DNA of 64,000 nt from Oligoflexus sp. GTDB lineage: Bacteria > Bdellovibrionota_B > Oligoflexia > Oligoflexales > Oligoflexaceae. The position numbers and the translations under genes are program-made. The notes below the pieces were generated by a model. That model saw only the letters and a program-made list of their open reading frames with translations. It was not told the origin of the DNA and did no database searches. The first letter of the stretch is position 1. Every line of letters begins with the position of its first letter. The stretch is from the NCBI GenBank assembly GCA_014378195.1, contig JACMOC010000014.1, positions 1-64,000 on the forward strand, written 5' to 3'. Positions 8,756 through 17,410 of this stretch are shown in pieces.

Positions 8756-11737
8756 ATGCATGAAAATCACTATAAGGATCCAAGCCTTAGGGCTTTTACT
8801 CTCGAACGCATTCGGGCGTTATCACCCTCCCATTTTCTTCTCCTTCTGGCAGCATTAAGTCTTCTTCATTTTGGTCTTGCACGCTTCGGGCTTTTTGTAG
8901 CGGGTTTGAATCAAAACGCATCACCGGTCTGGCCGGCAACCGGGTTCGCTATCGCAACCATTGTGCTGTTCGGCAGACGGTACTGGCCTGCTGTTGCGAT
9001 AGGGACCTTTGCCGCCGACTTGTATACTAACGTCCATCTGGGAACAGCGGTAGGTTTTGCCGTTACGGCTGCCCTTGAGGCCTGCGTCGGCGCATGGATC
9101 TACTGCACAGTCCAGAAAAGCAATTGGTTCGTAACCCACAGCAACAGCCTCGGCACGCTCGCCGCCTCACTCTTAGGGCCTTGCCTAAGCGCAACGTTTG
9201 GGGCCTTGTCGATGTCTATAGGCGAAAAGCTTGCGACCGGAGATCTGCCTACTGTCTGGTATACATGGTGGATAGGCAACTTCATTGGAGGACTAAGCCT
9301 CTTTCCGATGTTAATTGATCTTGCACAAAAACGTCACTTTACCTGGTCGCGCCTTTTCCAGGCTATTCCGCTCGTCGCCCTTGGGATGGCCATAGCCTAC
9401 TTCATCTTCGTGTCGGATAGTGGCGCGCCCTGCCTCTTCCTGGTTTTCCCGTACATTCTACTTTGTGTTAATAGACTGGGAAGCCTGGCTGGCTTTGTCG
9501 CTTCTTTTTCTTTTGGTATTATAAGCGTCACTACCACTTTTTATGGCATCGGAATATTTCAGTCCGGCAACTTGAACTCTGACCTCATTCATCTCCAGAT
9601 CTTCCTTTCAAGCCTGTCCATTACCGCCCTTGTCCTTCCGGAGATATGGCGAGGCGGCAGCAATCGGCCCACCGCAGTCGTCCTCCTCTCCTCTTGGATC
9701 CTTGCCGCCGGGATTTTTCATTCGCTCTATTCCAAAGGTCGGCTGGAAGTTGAAATGAACTTTTCCAATGTCATAACAGTTGCGAAACAACGTTTGAATA
9801 GTCAGGCTGAACATTACCTGACAGCCCTCAAAAGCGGAGTCGGATTATTCAAGGCAAGCGTCAGCGTTGAACGCTCGGAATGGACCGCGTTCGCCACGGA
9901 AATTAGCGCCCTGAATACCAAGAGTGGCCTCAAAGGCTTGGGCGTTATCTTTCGTGTTCCAGCCAATCAAGTCCCTGAGTTTGTTCATCGCATGCGGGTC
10001 GAGGGCTCTCCCAACTTCACTTATCACACGATTGATGGATCAACCGCCGCATCTTCAGAAGCCTATTTGATCTCGTATGTAGAGCCTCTCTCGCATATAC
10101 ACTCCATTTTAGGGTTTGATATTGCGTCCGAGCAACAACGGAAAACGGCCGCCGATCAAGCGATGAAAACGGGACAAATCGTATGGACTGATGTCATTCG
10201 CCTACAGCGCGACCCAGGCCAAGACTATGGATTTTTGGTTTTGCATCCCATCTACAAAAACGGTAGCCAGACAAGGGATGAAGTTTCGCGTCTAGCAAAC
10301 CACATCGGGTGGATTTATTGTTCGATCAACGCGCGCGATTTTTTCACTGCCGCGCTCGGTCCAAAGAGCGTAGCAGAGCTCAGCTATGCTGTTCATGATG
10401 GAAAATCCAAACGCCTCCTTTCTCAATCTGCTGACTATTTTTTTGCACCGAACCACCGCAAGAACCTTCGCAAAGACGTAACCGTGAGTTTTGCTGGGCA
10501 TGAGTTTATTCTCTCGGTCAAACCCTCGGCAAAATTCTCAACAAGCGTTGACTTAGCCTGTTCCTGGGCAGGCGCGACGGCAGCTCTGGTCGGGCTGCTT
10601 CTGGCGAGCCTCGTCTCTCATATGCAATCGACAAATGAACACATTGAAAACCTTGTTCAAGAACGATCACGAGAGCTGGAGCTTACCAGCCGTATGGCAA
10701 AGGTCGGGGGTTGGTCATTTGATATACCGTCACGCTCTCTTGTCCTCTCCCCGATAACGCGGGAAATATTTGTCAACCGGCGCAGTGAGATCCGCGACGT
10801 CAACGACGCTCTTAAAGTAGTGAAGGACCAGGACCTGCGGTCGCAGATCGAACACATAATTTCGACCAAGGACTTCACTTTGGATCAATGGGATATAGTC
10901 GTAGAACTCGCCGATCTGTCGGGAGGTGATATGTGGGTTCGTGTTATTGGAATGAAGGGTCCGGGTGGGGATGATGGAGGTGATCATTATTACGGAACAA
11001 TTCAAGATATCACTGAGCAAAAGCACCGGGAATTTATGCTGATGCAAAATTCTAAAATGGCCTCACTCGGGGAGATGGCGGCCGGCGTTGCCCATGAAGT
11101 CAATAATCCACTGATGATCATAAGTGGCAAAGCCTACCTCGTCAAACAACGGCTTAGCAAAGGCCTGCTTGACCCCATATCCATCCGTAAAGAAATGGAT
11201 GACATCGACTCAACGGTCAAACGCATCGCATACATCGTAAAGGGCCTAAGAGCCTTTTCCCGCAATGGGGACAATGATCCGCTTGAAAGTGTCCCACTCA
11301 AAACTATCATCGACGAAACTCTCGTTCTCTGCGTGGAGCGTTTTAAGAATCAGAATATAAGACTGGATATTGAGCCTATACCTCACATCACACTCAAGGC
11401 GAGATCCACGCAAATTTCTCAGGTCCTCTTGAATCTCCTGAATAATTCCTACGACTCCATCTCCGAAGCTGACGAGCGATGGGTCAAAATTTCATTCGCC
11501 TTCCTCGGTTTGGAAACGATTGGTATTCGTGTGACCGACAGTGGAGCAGGCATATCACCGGCCATAGCCGAGAAGATTATGTTGCCGTTTTACACAACGA
11601 AGGAGGTAGGGAAAGGCACGGGGATCGGACTATCGATATCAAAAGGCATCGCTCTTAGTCACGGCGGGGATCTCCAACTCGATAGGACCTCTAGTAACAC
11701 CTCGTTCGTTTTGTCAATTCCGTTCGAGAGTGTATAA
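8756..11737 (+). CDS. MASE1-CHASE sensor histidine kinase
   Basis: A 993-residue membrane kinase. Residues about 25-310 are a multi-pass MASE1 region, with the motif P-V-W-P-A-T-G-F-A near residue 60. Residues about 340-560 form a periplasmic CHASE ligand-binding domain (G-L-G-V-I-F-R-V and the G-F-D-I strand). A transmembrane segment near 610-630 leads to a PAS-like domain (about 650-760), then HisKA with the phosphoacceptor His at about 780 (A-A-G-V-A-H-E-V-N-N-P-L). HATPase_c follows with N-L-L-N-N-S, D-S-G-A-G-I and G-K-G-T-G-I-G-L-S. A TTG at 8723 is in frame, but a purine-rich GAGAGGCGGG precedes ATG 8756. No receiver or cognate regulator adjoins, so it is an orphan. CHASE suggests an extracellular small-molecule signal. 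Confidence 0.88.
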   Translation: MHENHYKDPSLRAFTLERIRALSPSHFLLLLAALSLLHFGLARFGLFVAGLNQNASPVWPATGFAIATIVLFGRRYWPAVAIGTFAADLYTNVHLGTAVGFAVTAALEACVGAWIYCTVQKSNWFVTHSNSLGTLAASLLGPCLSATFGALSMSIGEKLATGDLPTVWYTWWIGNFIGGLSLFPMLIDLAQKRHFTWSRLFQAIPLVALGMAIAYFIFVSDSGAPCLFLVFPYILLCVNRLGSLAGFVASFSFGIISVTTTFYGIGIFQSGNLNSDLIHLQIFLSSLSITALVLPEIWRGGSNRPTAVVLLSSWILAAGIFHSLYSKGRLEVEMNFSNVITVAKQRLNSQAEHYLTALKSGVGLFKASVSVERSEWTAFATEISALNTKSGLKGLGVIFRVPANQVPEFVHRMRVEGSPNFTYHTIDGSTAASSEAYLISYVEPLSHIHSILGFDIASEQQRKTAADQAMKTGQIVWTDVIRLQRDPGQDYGFLVLHPIYKNGSQTRDEVSRLANHIGWIYCSINARDFFTAALGPKSVAELSYAVHDGKSKRLLSQSADYFFAPNHRKNLRKDVTVSFAGHEFILSVKPSAKFSTSVDLACSWAGATAALVGLLLASLVSHMQSTNEHIENLVQERSRELELTSRMAKVGGWSFDIPSRSLVLSPITREIFVNRRSEIRDVNDALKVVKDQDLRSQIEHIISTKDFTLDQWDIVVELADLSGGDMWVRVIGMKGPGGDDGGDHYYGTIQDITEQKHREFMLMQNSKMASLGEMAAGVAHEVNNPLMIISGKAYLVKQRLSKGLLDPISIRKEMDDIDSTVKRIAYIVKGLRAFSRNGDNDPLESVPLKTIIDETLVLCVERFKNQNIRLDIEPIPHITLKARSTQISQVLLNLLNNSYDSISEADERWVKISFAFLGLETIGIRVTDSGAGISPAIAEKIMLPFYTTKEVGKGTGIGLSISKGIALSHGGDLQLDRTSSNTSFVLSIPFESV

Positions 11738-11739
11738 AA

Positions 11740-11760
11740 TCTGTCAATAATTTTGACAGA
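11740..11760. repeat. Perfect inverted repeat after the kinase
   Basis: TCTGTCAA and TTGACAGA form 8-base arms around a 5-base loop, starting three bases after the kinase stop. No T-run follows, so it is a weak terminator candidate or a protein-binding palindrome. Confidence 0.4.
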
Positions 11761-11917
11761 GAGTCGGATTTCTTCCTAACCCTAGCCTCTCGTCTCTCGG
11801 CACCCACGTACAACTCTATGTATTCTCAGCGCAATTTTGGAACGCACGTATGGATTGATCGTTGCAACAAGACGGGAGTTGCCGTTGGACTCACTCTGTT
11901 GAATCGAGGAATCACTC

Positions 11918-12214
11918 ATGTCACGCACTTTCCTTGTTATCGGTTTAATCGCCTCTTCCCACATCTTTCTGGCCTGCAGTGCACCGGTTAGTAAAAACAC
12001 ATACAGTGGTGCCTCAGAAACTTGGGTTTGTCCTCTCCCCAGCGGACTTCTTGAGGTCAAACCATCGACGATGCCCGCGCTCAATGGCTGCACAAAACTC
12101 TCGGACTTCCCATCAGATCAAGCGCAGAAAATCACTGAAGCGGTCGCGGAAGCAAAACCCGATGTTTCCAATCCAGGAACTATCCTGATCAATCCCATAG
12201 CACTTCAGAAGTAA
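11918..12214 (+). CDS. Small putative lipoprotein
   Basis: A 98-residue protein with signal sequence and lipobox F-L-A-C at Cys20. The mature part of about 79 residues has two further Cys (in W-V-C-P and N-G-C-T), which could pair. It is followed 44 bases later by another lipoprotein gene on the same strand, so the two may share a transcript. No family recognised. Confidence 0.72.
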   Translation: MSRTFLVIGLIASSHIFLACSAPVSKNTYSGASETWVCPLPSGLLEVKPSTMPALNGCTKLSDFPSDQAQKITEAVAEAKPDVSNPGTILINPIALQK

Positions 12215-12258
12215 TTTTTATTCAATCTTATACCCTTAAGCCCACAATGGAGTTTTCC

Positions 12259-13110
12259 GTGAAATCATCTTTATTCCTTCTTAGCGCTCTTTCCCTTACG
12301 CCCTTTGCCTGTGGCAAAAAAAGCAGTTCTTCGCAGAGCCCTACGCCCGGACCAAACACAATTGGAGTGACTGTGGTACCTCATAACAAAATACCCGTTA
12401 CTCAGCCTCCCGTTCCAATAACGCCTGGACCTCAGACCGCAGTGACTGCACTGACAGCTCCGCCCCTAGGATTTTATCAAGGGCCCTGCTCTACTGAGGG
12501 AACACGTGGTTATGCTCATGGCATTGATATCGACTCGGCGGGCATTCATCCAACAACGCTGCTCTTCAGCGCCACAGATTGTATGGCGAACAGCCTGACT
12601 GCCTGGGGACACACGGATGATTTTCAGTCGTTTGTAGCCTTTGCCGATGATTTTGCATCGACCACAAAAGCCCTGGGCGACGAAGCCACGGTGAATTTCC
12701 AAGCCAACACTATCCACACACTTGCAAAATCCGGCTTGAAAACCGATATGAGCAGGGCGGCCTTTAGCTTGTCCGGGTCCAAACAACTGAGCATCTTCAT
12801 AAGCTCATATTCCGCGCATGCGGGTCTCGTCCAGGGAACAGCAATAGTCGACCGCGGCCCTTTACGCCCCAGCGAATTTGAAGTACATTTCTACTGCGCA
12901 GATCCAAACAAAAAGTTTCTAAGGCAGGAATCAAGCTTTACCTTTGCCGAGGCCACGAACACGGTGAGTTTCACCGGCTCGCTCAACACTTGGGAAAGTG
13001 GGCAAGTTCCGTCGACGACGACTTGCCTCGTGACTCTCGCTTTTAAACATGCCGCCATTGGCGTTACCGAAGACTTGGCCTGGAGCAGCGCAGTTGATGT
13101 TAGACCTTAA
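12259..13110 (+). CDS. Putative lipoprotein, unknown function
   Basis: A 283-residue protein with lipobox P-F-A-C, followed by a Ser/Pro/Thr/Val-rich linker (to about residue 70) and a globular domain with four or five Cys, two of which lie in C-S-T-E-G and D-C-M-A-N. I chose the GTG at 12259: GGAG at 12249-12252 lies six bases before it, whereas the ATG at 12247 has no ribosome site. It sits 44 bases behind the small lipoprotein at 11918 and is convergent with the GAF kinase. The C-terminal domain is not recognised. Confidence 0.78.
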   Translation: MKSSLFLLSALSLTPFACGKKSSSSQSPTPGPNTIGVTVVPHNKIPVTQPPVPITPGPQTAVTALTAPPLGFYQGPCSTEGTRGYAHGIDIDSAGIHPTTLLFSATDCMANSLTAWGHTDDFQSFVAFADDFASTTKALGDEATVNFQANTIHTLAKSGLKTDMSRAAFSLSGSKQLSIFISSYSAHAGLVQGTAIVDRGPLRPSEFEVHFYCADPNKKFLRQESSFTFAEATNTVSFTGSLNTWESGQVPSTTTCLVTLAFKHAAIGVTEDLAWSSAVDVRP

Positions 13111-13142
13111 GCCAAATCCTCAATAATCCCATCCGCTCACGC

Positions 13143-14408
13143 TTAAGCTTTGACCTGAGCAAAAGGCAGCTGCACGACAAAGCAGCTGCCTTTTTCGCGA
13201 TCTTCTAATGCGATGGAGCCGCCTTGGGCTGTCGCCAGGCTTGTTGAAATACTGAGCCCGAGCCCGGTCCCCTCACCAGGAGGCTTGGTGGTAAAAAATG
13301 GGTCCATGATTTTGGCACGCAATTCAAGCGGCACACCACAACCGGTATCCTCGACAAAAATCTCTACGCGATTAGGCTTTTTACCCGGACGCGCTGCTAT
13401 CCGAACCTCTTTAAGTGTTGTGTCTTTAACTGCATCGCGAGCATTGGTCAGAAGGTTTGTGAGGATCTGCAGCGTTTTTTGTAACGAGCAGGTTGCGTGA
13501 AGAGTGGGAGCGTACTCTACCTTAAGTCCGACGCCCTGTTTGGTGTAACTATTCTCAACAAGAGCCACTGCAGTTTTAATCATCCGGTCGACTGGGTAAA
13601 TTCCAATGTCGCTTATATTACTGTCGTGGGCAAAGGCGAGCATCCCGCTCGTAATCTCGGCTATATGAGTGACTGTTTCCACGATCTTTTCAGCTTTTAT
13701 CGCAAGTTCTTTCGATTCAGGCGTTGAGTTCAGGCGTCGCTTCAAAGACCCCGCATGGAACTGAATTATAGCCAGCGGGGTGTTGATTTCGTGAGCTATA
13801 TCGCCCGCCATCTCACCGAGAGATTTCATTTTTTCAAAATGCTGCAGACTGACCCTTTGTCGCTCAACGACGCGCGTTGCGTCCTGAAGGGCATTAAAGT
13901 TTGCGCGCGCAAGCTTCAAGGCTTTCCGTGCCTCAAGCTCCCGAACAACGATTTTCGCAAGATTCTCAAGACCATCTCTCTGGCCAGTGGACAGACTCTG
14001 TGACGATTGGTTAACCACACATAAAGTTCCTATCGAATAACCCGTTGGGGTGACCAAAGGAGCTCCTGCGTAAAACTTGACCTTTGGTCCTCCGATAACG
14101 AGAGGGTTATCGGCGAACCGAACATCGCGGCTAGCGTCCTGGACTTCAAAGATAGTGTTGCCATGAATGGCATGTCCACAGAAGGAAATATCACGATCGA
14201 TTTCGGTTGCATCCAAACCAATGCGGGCCTTAAACCATTGACGGCGCTCATCAACAAGACTCACCATTGCAATGGGGGTACCGCAAATCAATGAAGCGAG
14301 GCGCACCACTTCGTCATACGAAGACTCATCTTCCGAATCCAAAACTTCATACTCGAGCAGTGCTTTGAGACGCTCGGCCTCATGACTCGTACGGGCCGGT
14401 TTTAACAT
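13143..14408 (-). CDS. Cytoplasmic GAF-domain histidine kinase
   Basis: A 421-residue soluble kinase. Residues about 10-165 are a GAF domain of the type found in many kinases and cyclases (V-S-L-V-D-E-R-R-Q-W-F-K, D-I-S-F-C-G-H-A, Y-A-G-A-P-L, G-T-L-C-V). A linker helix leads to HisKA with phosphoacceptor His206 in G-D-I-A-H-E-I-N-T-P-L, then HATPase_c with N-L-L-T-N-A-R-D-A, D-T-G-C-G-V and G-E-G-T-G-L-G-L-S. It is the last gene of a minus-strand operon: a Ppx/GppA-like lipoprotein, then a receiver protein, 11 bases between receiver stop and kinase start. No membrane segment, so it senses a cytoplasmic cue or the receiver protein. Likely partner: the receiver at 14420. Confidence 0.88.
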   Translation of the reverse strand: MLKPARTSHEAERLKALLEYEVLDSEDESSYDEVVRLASLICGTPIAMVSLVDERRQWFKARIGLDATEIDRDISFCGHAIHGNTIFEVQDASRDVRFADNPLVIGGPKVKFYAGAPLVTPTGYSIGTLCVVNQSSQSLSTGQRDGLENLAKIVVRELEARKALKLARANFNALQDATRVVERQRVSLQHFEKMKSLGEMAGDIAHEINTPLAIIQFHAGSLKRRLNSTPESKELAIKAEKIVETVTHIAEITSGMLAFAHDSNISDIGIYPVDRMIKTAVALVENSYTKQGVGLKVEYAPTLHATCSLQKTLQILTNLLTNARDAVKDTTLKEVRIAARPGKKPNRVEIFVEDTGCGVPLELRAKIMDPFFTTKPPGEGTGLGLSISTSLATAQGGSIALEDREKGSCFVVQLPFAQVKA

Positions 14409-14419
14409 CGGTCTTGCTC

Positions 14420-14791
14420 CTAACGAGGACGTCGGAAAGATCGCATCGCTGCGAGTGCATAAACGACTTCTTCAACGTGTCCGGCCACATCGACTTCGTC
14501 CACACCTAATTTTACCTTCATCTCCTCACGTGTCCCGAGGCCTGATGGGACTATGAACGGATGATAGAAGCCGGCATTACGAAGTTCCAACAGCAAAGTT
14601 GTTCCTGACATCTTCGGCATATTGAGATCGGATAGTATAATATCGAGTTTACATTTTCCAGAAATATCAGGAGCTTCTACTCCATTTTCAGCCGTAAGGA
14701 CCTCATAACCAAGCTCAATCACATCGCTTTCAAGAGCCGATAGCAGTTCTGCATCATCATCAGCAATCAGGACTTTCAAAGCGTTTTGCAT
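14420..14791 (-). CDS. Single-domain response regulator with degenerate receiver
   Basis: From the ATG at 14791 (GAGAGG eight bases upstream) this is a 123-residue stand-alone CheY-like receiver. The acidic pocket D11-D12-D13 and the phosphoacceptor Asp55 in I-L-S-D-L-N-M-P are intact. The usual Thr/Ser switch is in V-P-S-G and is Ser83. The conserved Lys after strand 5 is missing: the place is taken by V-D-V-A-G-H-V, without K-P. That Lys normally couples phosphorylation to the conformational change, so switching may be altered. No output domain. It is between the lipoprotein and the kinase genes in one operon, so it is the likely substrate of the kinase. Confidence 0.82.
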   Translation of the reverse strand: MQNALKVLIADDDAELLSALESDVIELGYEVLTAENGVEAPDISGKCKLDIILSDLNMPKMSGTTLLLELRNAGFYHPFIVPSGLGTREEMKVKLGVDEVDVAGHVEEVVYALAAMRSFRRPR

Positions 14792-14868
14792 ACAAACCTC
14801 TCGAAGGGCGACATCAGATGAGGTCATGAAGCATATGATCTCATCGGATACCCCATGATACGTCATTA

Positions 14869-15972
14869 TTAAGGCTTAGCTGCTATCTCCGAAATCAAGG
14901 CATAGCGGGCATCTGTTTCGCTGACCTGCATTTCCGAGACTCCAAGGGATCGCATAATATGAAGAAGTAGAGTAATACTTGCCGGGCTTTTTATCGCGTA
15001 ATCGTTGGCATCAGCTTCAGATCCGAGGCCGAGTGCCTCAAGTACGACCTGCGGTCTATCGCCTTTCAGGACTTTTTTGCGATCCTCAAGCGCCATACTT
15101 CCGAGCTGTTTGCGGAGGCGGTCGATTGCATCGAGTTTGAGAGTGGATGTGCCGAAATAGGCGGCAAGAAATTTCGAGATACTTCCCGTGCCGACTAACT
15201 TACGGCCACGGAGTTTATCGACGGCAAGAGGCATAGGCGCTTTTTTGAAGAGTCCCGCGTCTGCGGCACTAAACTGAGCCTCAGTGAGAATACCCCCTGG
15301 AAGCCATAAATCGACGATTTGATTACTCCCGATCTGAGTGCTGCCTCCCAGCTCAAAAGCATCGCGGGTCCCGACGGCCAATTGAAAACTTCCGCCCCCC
15401 AAATCAAGAGTTGCGTAGCGATCATCGGAACTACCGAGGCGGCGAAACCCAGCAATTGTTCCGAGGTAACCGTACCGTGCCTCGTCATCACCAGAAAGTA
15501 TGCGACCGCGTGTGAGGCCAAGCTCGTGATTCAGCGTGTCCATGAAGGCGCGTCCGTTCGAGGCATTTCGTGTGACCGCAGTTGCAATCAAAGCGATAGT
15601 GGACGGGTCGACCCCGTAATCGTCATGGGCATTGTTGGTTAAAGATTGTATGGCTAACTTTGTGCGTTGAATATTGCCGCTTGGAATCGCGGATCCGTTG
15701 GCAACACCCTCCCCCAGTTTGGTACTCAGCCGTACATCTTTTACGGTCACAAGTGAACCATCAGGCTTCGCTTCTTGAACGAGGAGCTTGGCGCCCGAAC
15801 TTCCCATATCGATTGCAGCATAATAGTGGTGAACCGCTGGCACGGATTCAAGGGTCTGGCTCGACGACGTCCCATGGCAGCTGCCTACGACTAGCAAACC
15901 TAGGAAAGCAATCATAAGAGCAGGGAGCTTTTTGCCGGTTAGGCCTTGGCGATCACTCACGAGAAACCTCAT
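14869..15972 (-). CDS. Exported Ppx/GppA-like (apyrase-like) phosphatase lipoprotein
   Basis: A 367-residue ASKHA-fold protein with a lipoprotein signal (K-K, hydrophobic run, V-V-G-S-C at Cys32). The Ppx/GppA motifs are in order: A-I-D-M-G-S-S-G near 53-60, A-T-A-V-T-R-N-A near 130-137, I-L-S-G-D-D-E-A-R near 158-166 with catalytic Glu164, and T-L-D-L-G-G-G-S-F-Q-L near 188-198. Ppx and GppA hydrolyse polyphosphate and pppGpp and are normally cytoplasmic. The exported location and the D-L-G-G-G-S-F-Q form also recall NTPDase apyrases, so a nucleotide, polyphosphate or signalling substrate outside the cytoplasm is possible. It is the first gene of an operon with a receiver and a GAF kinase, 78 bases upstream of the receiver start. 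Confidence 0.82.
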   Translation of the reverse strand: MRFLVSDRQGLTGKKLPALMIAFLGLLVVGSCHGTSSSQTLESVPAVHHYYAAIDMGSSGAKLLVQEAKPDGSLVTVKDVRLSTKLGEGVANGSAIPSGNIQRTKLAIQSLTNNAHDDYGVDPSTIALIATAVTRNASNGRAFMDTLNHELGLTRGRILSGDDEARYGYLGTIAGFRRLGSSDDRYATLDLGGGSFQLAVGTRDAFELGGSTQIGSNQIVDLWLPGGILTEAQFSAADAGLFKKAPMPLAVDKLRGRKLVGTGSISKFLAAYFGTSTLKLDAIDRLRKQLGSMALEDRKKVLKGDRPQVVLEALGLGSEADANDYAIKSPASITLLLHIMRSLGVSEMQVSETDARYALISEIAAKP

Positions 15973-15990
15973 CTTTGGAGTTAAGATGAG
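15968..15990 (-). promoter_or_regulatory. Perfect hairpin overlapping the ppx-like start codon
   Basis: CTCATCTT and AAGATGAG form 8-base arms with a 7-base loop, and the 3' arm contains the ATG (15970-15972) of the Ppx/GppA-like lipoprotein. In the mRNA the start codon would be paired. No Shine-Dalgarno is seen upstream, so this could be a translational control element; a DNA operator is an alternative. Confidence 0.4.
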
Positions 15991-16118
15991 ACCATTTTAC
16001 ACGATGATGACCCGCTCATTATCTAAAGTCTCTACCCCTTTGTTTTTTAGGCTTTTTATTGATATTTTTATCTGATTACCAAGTCATAGAACCTTTATTT
16101 TCAAGGATAAATGAGCGG

Positions 16119-16925
16119 CTAAACGCCCATCTTGAAAAAATCGATGGTGAAAGCCGACACATTTTCAGCTAGCTCCGACTTCATCACACGCCCTTCGAAC
16201 TTCTTCACGAGCTCCCTTAACTCCAGCCTGAATTCCAGAAAGTCGACATTGGACAGGGTAAAAACTTGGGCATAGTGAAACCCTTCTGTATCACCTGAGA
16301 CGTATACATCTTTGGCTTTATGCCGGATCTCGGAGTGGAAAACGCTCCCCATCTTCCGCGAAGGCGTGGTTATATAATTTTCCCGCGCCTCCCATGATCC
16401 ATTATTGAGGAGGGCCAGCCCCATGTCTTGGAGTTCCGCTAGGATCTTCTCGATTCGGAATTCCGTCAGGTTGAGGAAGCTCGCGATTTTGGAAACCGTG
16501 TCGTGCTGTGGTACATGAAGTGCGGCATGCACTGCGGAATATTCCCACTGTGAATAATAACGAACCGATTCTTGTATATCGAGTTTGAGGGGCAATGGTC
16601 TGTCGGGATCCTGAGTGAACTTCCCCGTGGAGAGCAGTTCAAGCTGCTTTTTAAGGCGTTCCCGAAGGCTCGGTGTCTGGGCGCGTTCGAGGTTAACGAG
16701 TGTGCCGAAATAATCTGTCTCGAGTTCGTCAAGTTGCCAATGGTCCGCAAGGATTGCGGCGTGGTCGGGAGTCAGATCCGCTTTACCACTTAAAATCTGG
16801 GAAAAATAGGACCGCTGGATGACCAGATGATCGGCCAAAAGAGATTTATAACCACGCACATTACGGTTTTCAACGATTTTTTGCTCTATCACGTCACGGT
16901 AATTGTTGAAGCCCATGATGCCCAT
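16119..16925 (-). CDS. TIGR02147-family regulator
   Basis: A 268-residue member of the TIGR02147 family, which is common in Bdellovibrio, Fibrobacter and relatives. The N-terminus has the helix-turn-helix-like pattern N-V-R-G-Y-K-S-L-L-A-D-H-L, S-Y-F-S-Q-I-L-S-G-K-A-D-L-T, then L-E-T-D-Y-F-G-T-L-V, all typical of the family. The C-terminal about 140 residues contain a winged-helix-like segment (I-A-S-F-L-N-L-T-E-F-R-I-E-K-I-L) and a conserved terminal domain ending in S-A-F-T-I-D-F-F. Members are thought to be transcriptional regulators; no target is known. It is divergent, 137 bases from ATG to GTG, from a short relative at 17063, and an inverted repeat lies between them. Confidence 0.85.
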   Translation of the reverse strand: MGIMGFNNYRDVIEQKIVENRNVRGYKSLLADHLVIQRSYFSQILSGKADLTPDHAAILADHWQLDELETDYFGTLVNLERAQTPSLRERLKKQLELLSTGKFTQDPDRPLPLKLDIQESVRYYSQWEYSAVHAALHVPQHDTVSKIASFLNLTEFRIEKILAELQDMGLALLNNGSWEARENYITTPSRKMGSVFHSEIRHKAKDVYVSGDTEGFHYAQVFTLSNVDFLEFRLELRELVKKFEGRVMKSELAENVSAFTIDFFKMGV

Positions 16926-16986
16926 AAACTCGTATTTCCTCGTTTGTTAATAAAAAATATATTCTCTTCGAATATTGAATTTTTTT

Positions 16987-17028
16987 TATATACAACCTGA
17001 ACCATCGATTCCGTTAACCTTGTATATA
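16987..17028. promoter_or_regulatory. Wide inverted repeat between divergent TIGR02147 genes
   Basis: TATATACAA (16987-16995) and TTGTATATA (17020-17028) are perfect 9-base arms separated by 24 bases, in an AT-rich intergenic region. The position suits an operator for one or both regulators. No binding data exist; the AT-rich arms could also just be promoter boxes. Confidence 0.45.
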
Positions 17029-17062
17029 TCAGAGCGCAGATCTATGCATGGAGAAACGACAC

Positions 17063-17380
17063 GTGGATCTCACGAAGGTGCTTATTGAGGCAAATTCTTA
17101 TACATCGTTTCTGAAGTCAGTCCTAACGACTAAGAATGTGAGAGGATATCAATCCGAACTGGCTCGCGCCTGTGGCTGCCAAATTTCTATGTTTTCAAAT
17201 ATTTTAAAAGGGCTATCCCAGATGAGCCTCGAGCAAGCCTCGTCACTCTGCGATTTTCTGGAATTTACTGAGCTTCAAGCGGCGTATTTTCTTGTTCTGG
17301 TCGCACGGGATAGATCGGGTTCAGACCGACTCCAATCTCGGCTTTCAGGCTATTTAAGCCATATTAAGTCGCAATTTTAA
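17063..17380 (+). CDS. Short TIGR02147-type protein, N-terminal domain only
   Basis: A 105-residue protein (110 if the ATG at 17048 is used) matching only the DNA-binding N-terminal part of TIGR02147: N-V-R-G-Y-Q-S-E-L-A-R-A-C, S-M-F-S-N-I-L-K-G, M-S-L-E-Q-A-S-S-L-C, L-Q-A-A-Y-F-L-V-L-V. The C-terminal 150 residues are absent. I prefer the GTG at 17063 because GGAG at 17050-17053 lies nine bases upstream. Its divergence from the full-length gene and its small size suggest a partner, antagonist or truncated paralogue; both have the same helix-turn-helix region, so they could bind the same site. Gene end is well defined by TAA at 17378-17380. Confidence 0.68.
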   Translation: MDLTKVLIEANSYTSFLKSVLTTKNVRGYQSELARACGCQISMFSNILKGLSQMSLEQASSLCDFLEFTELQAAYFLVLVARDRSGSDRLQSRLSGYLSHIKSQF

Positions 17381-17410
17381 AGGGACCCGGACCAGCTTTG
17401 GGCCAGCCTG

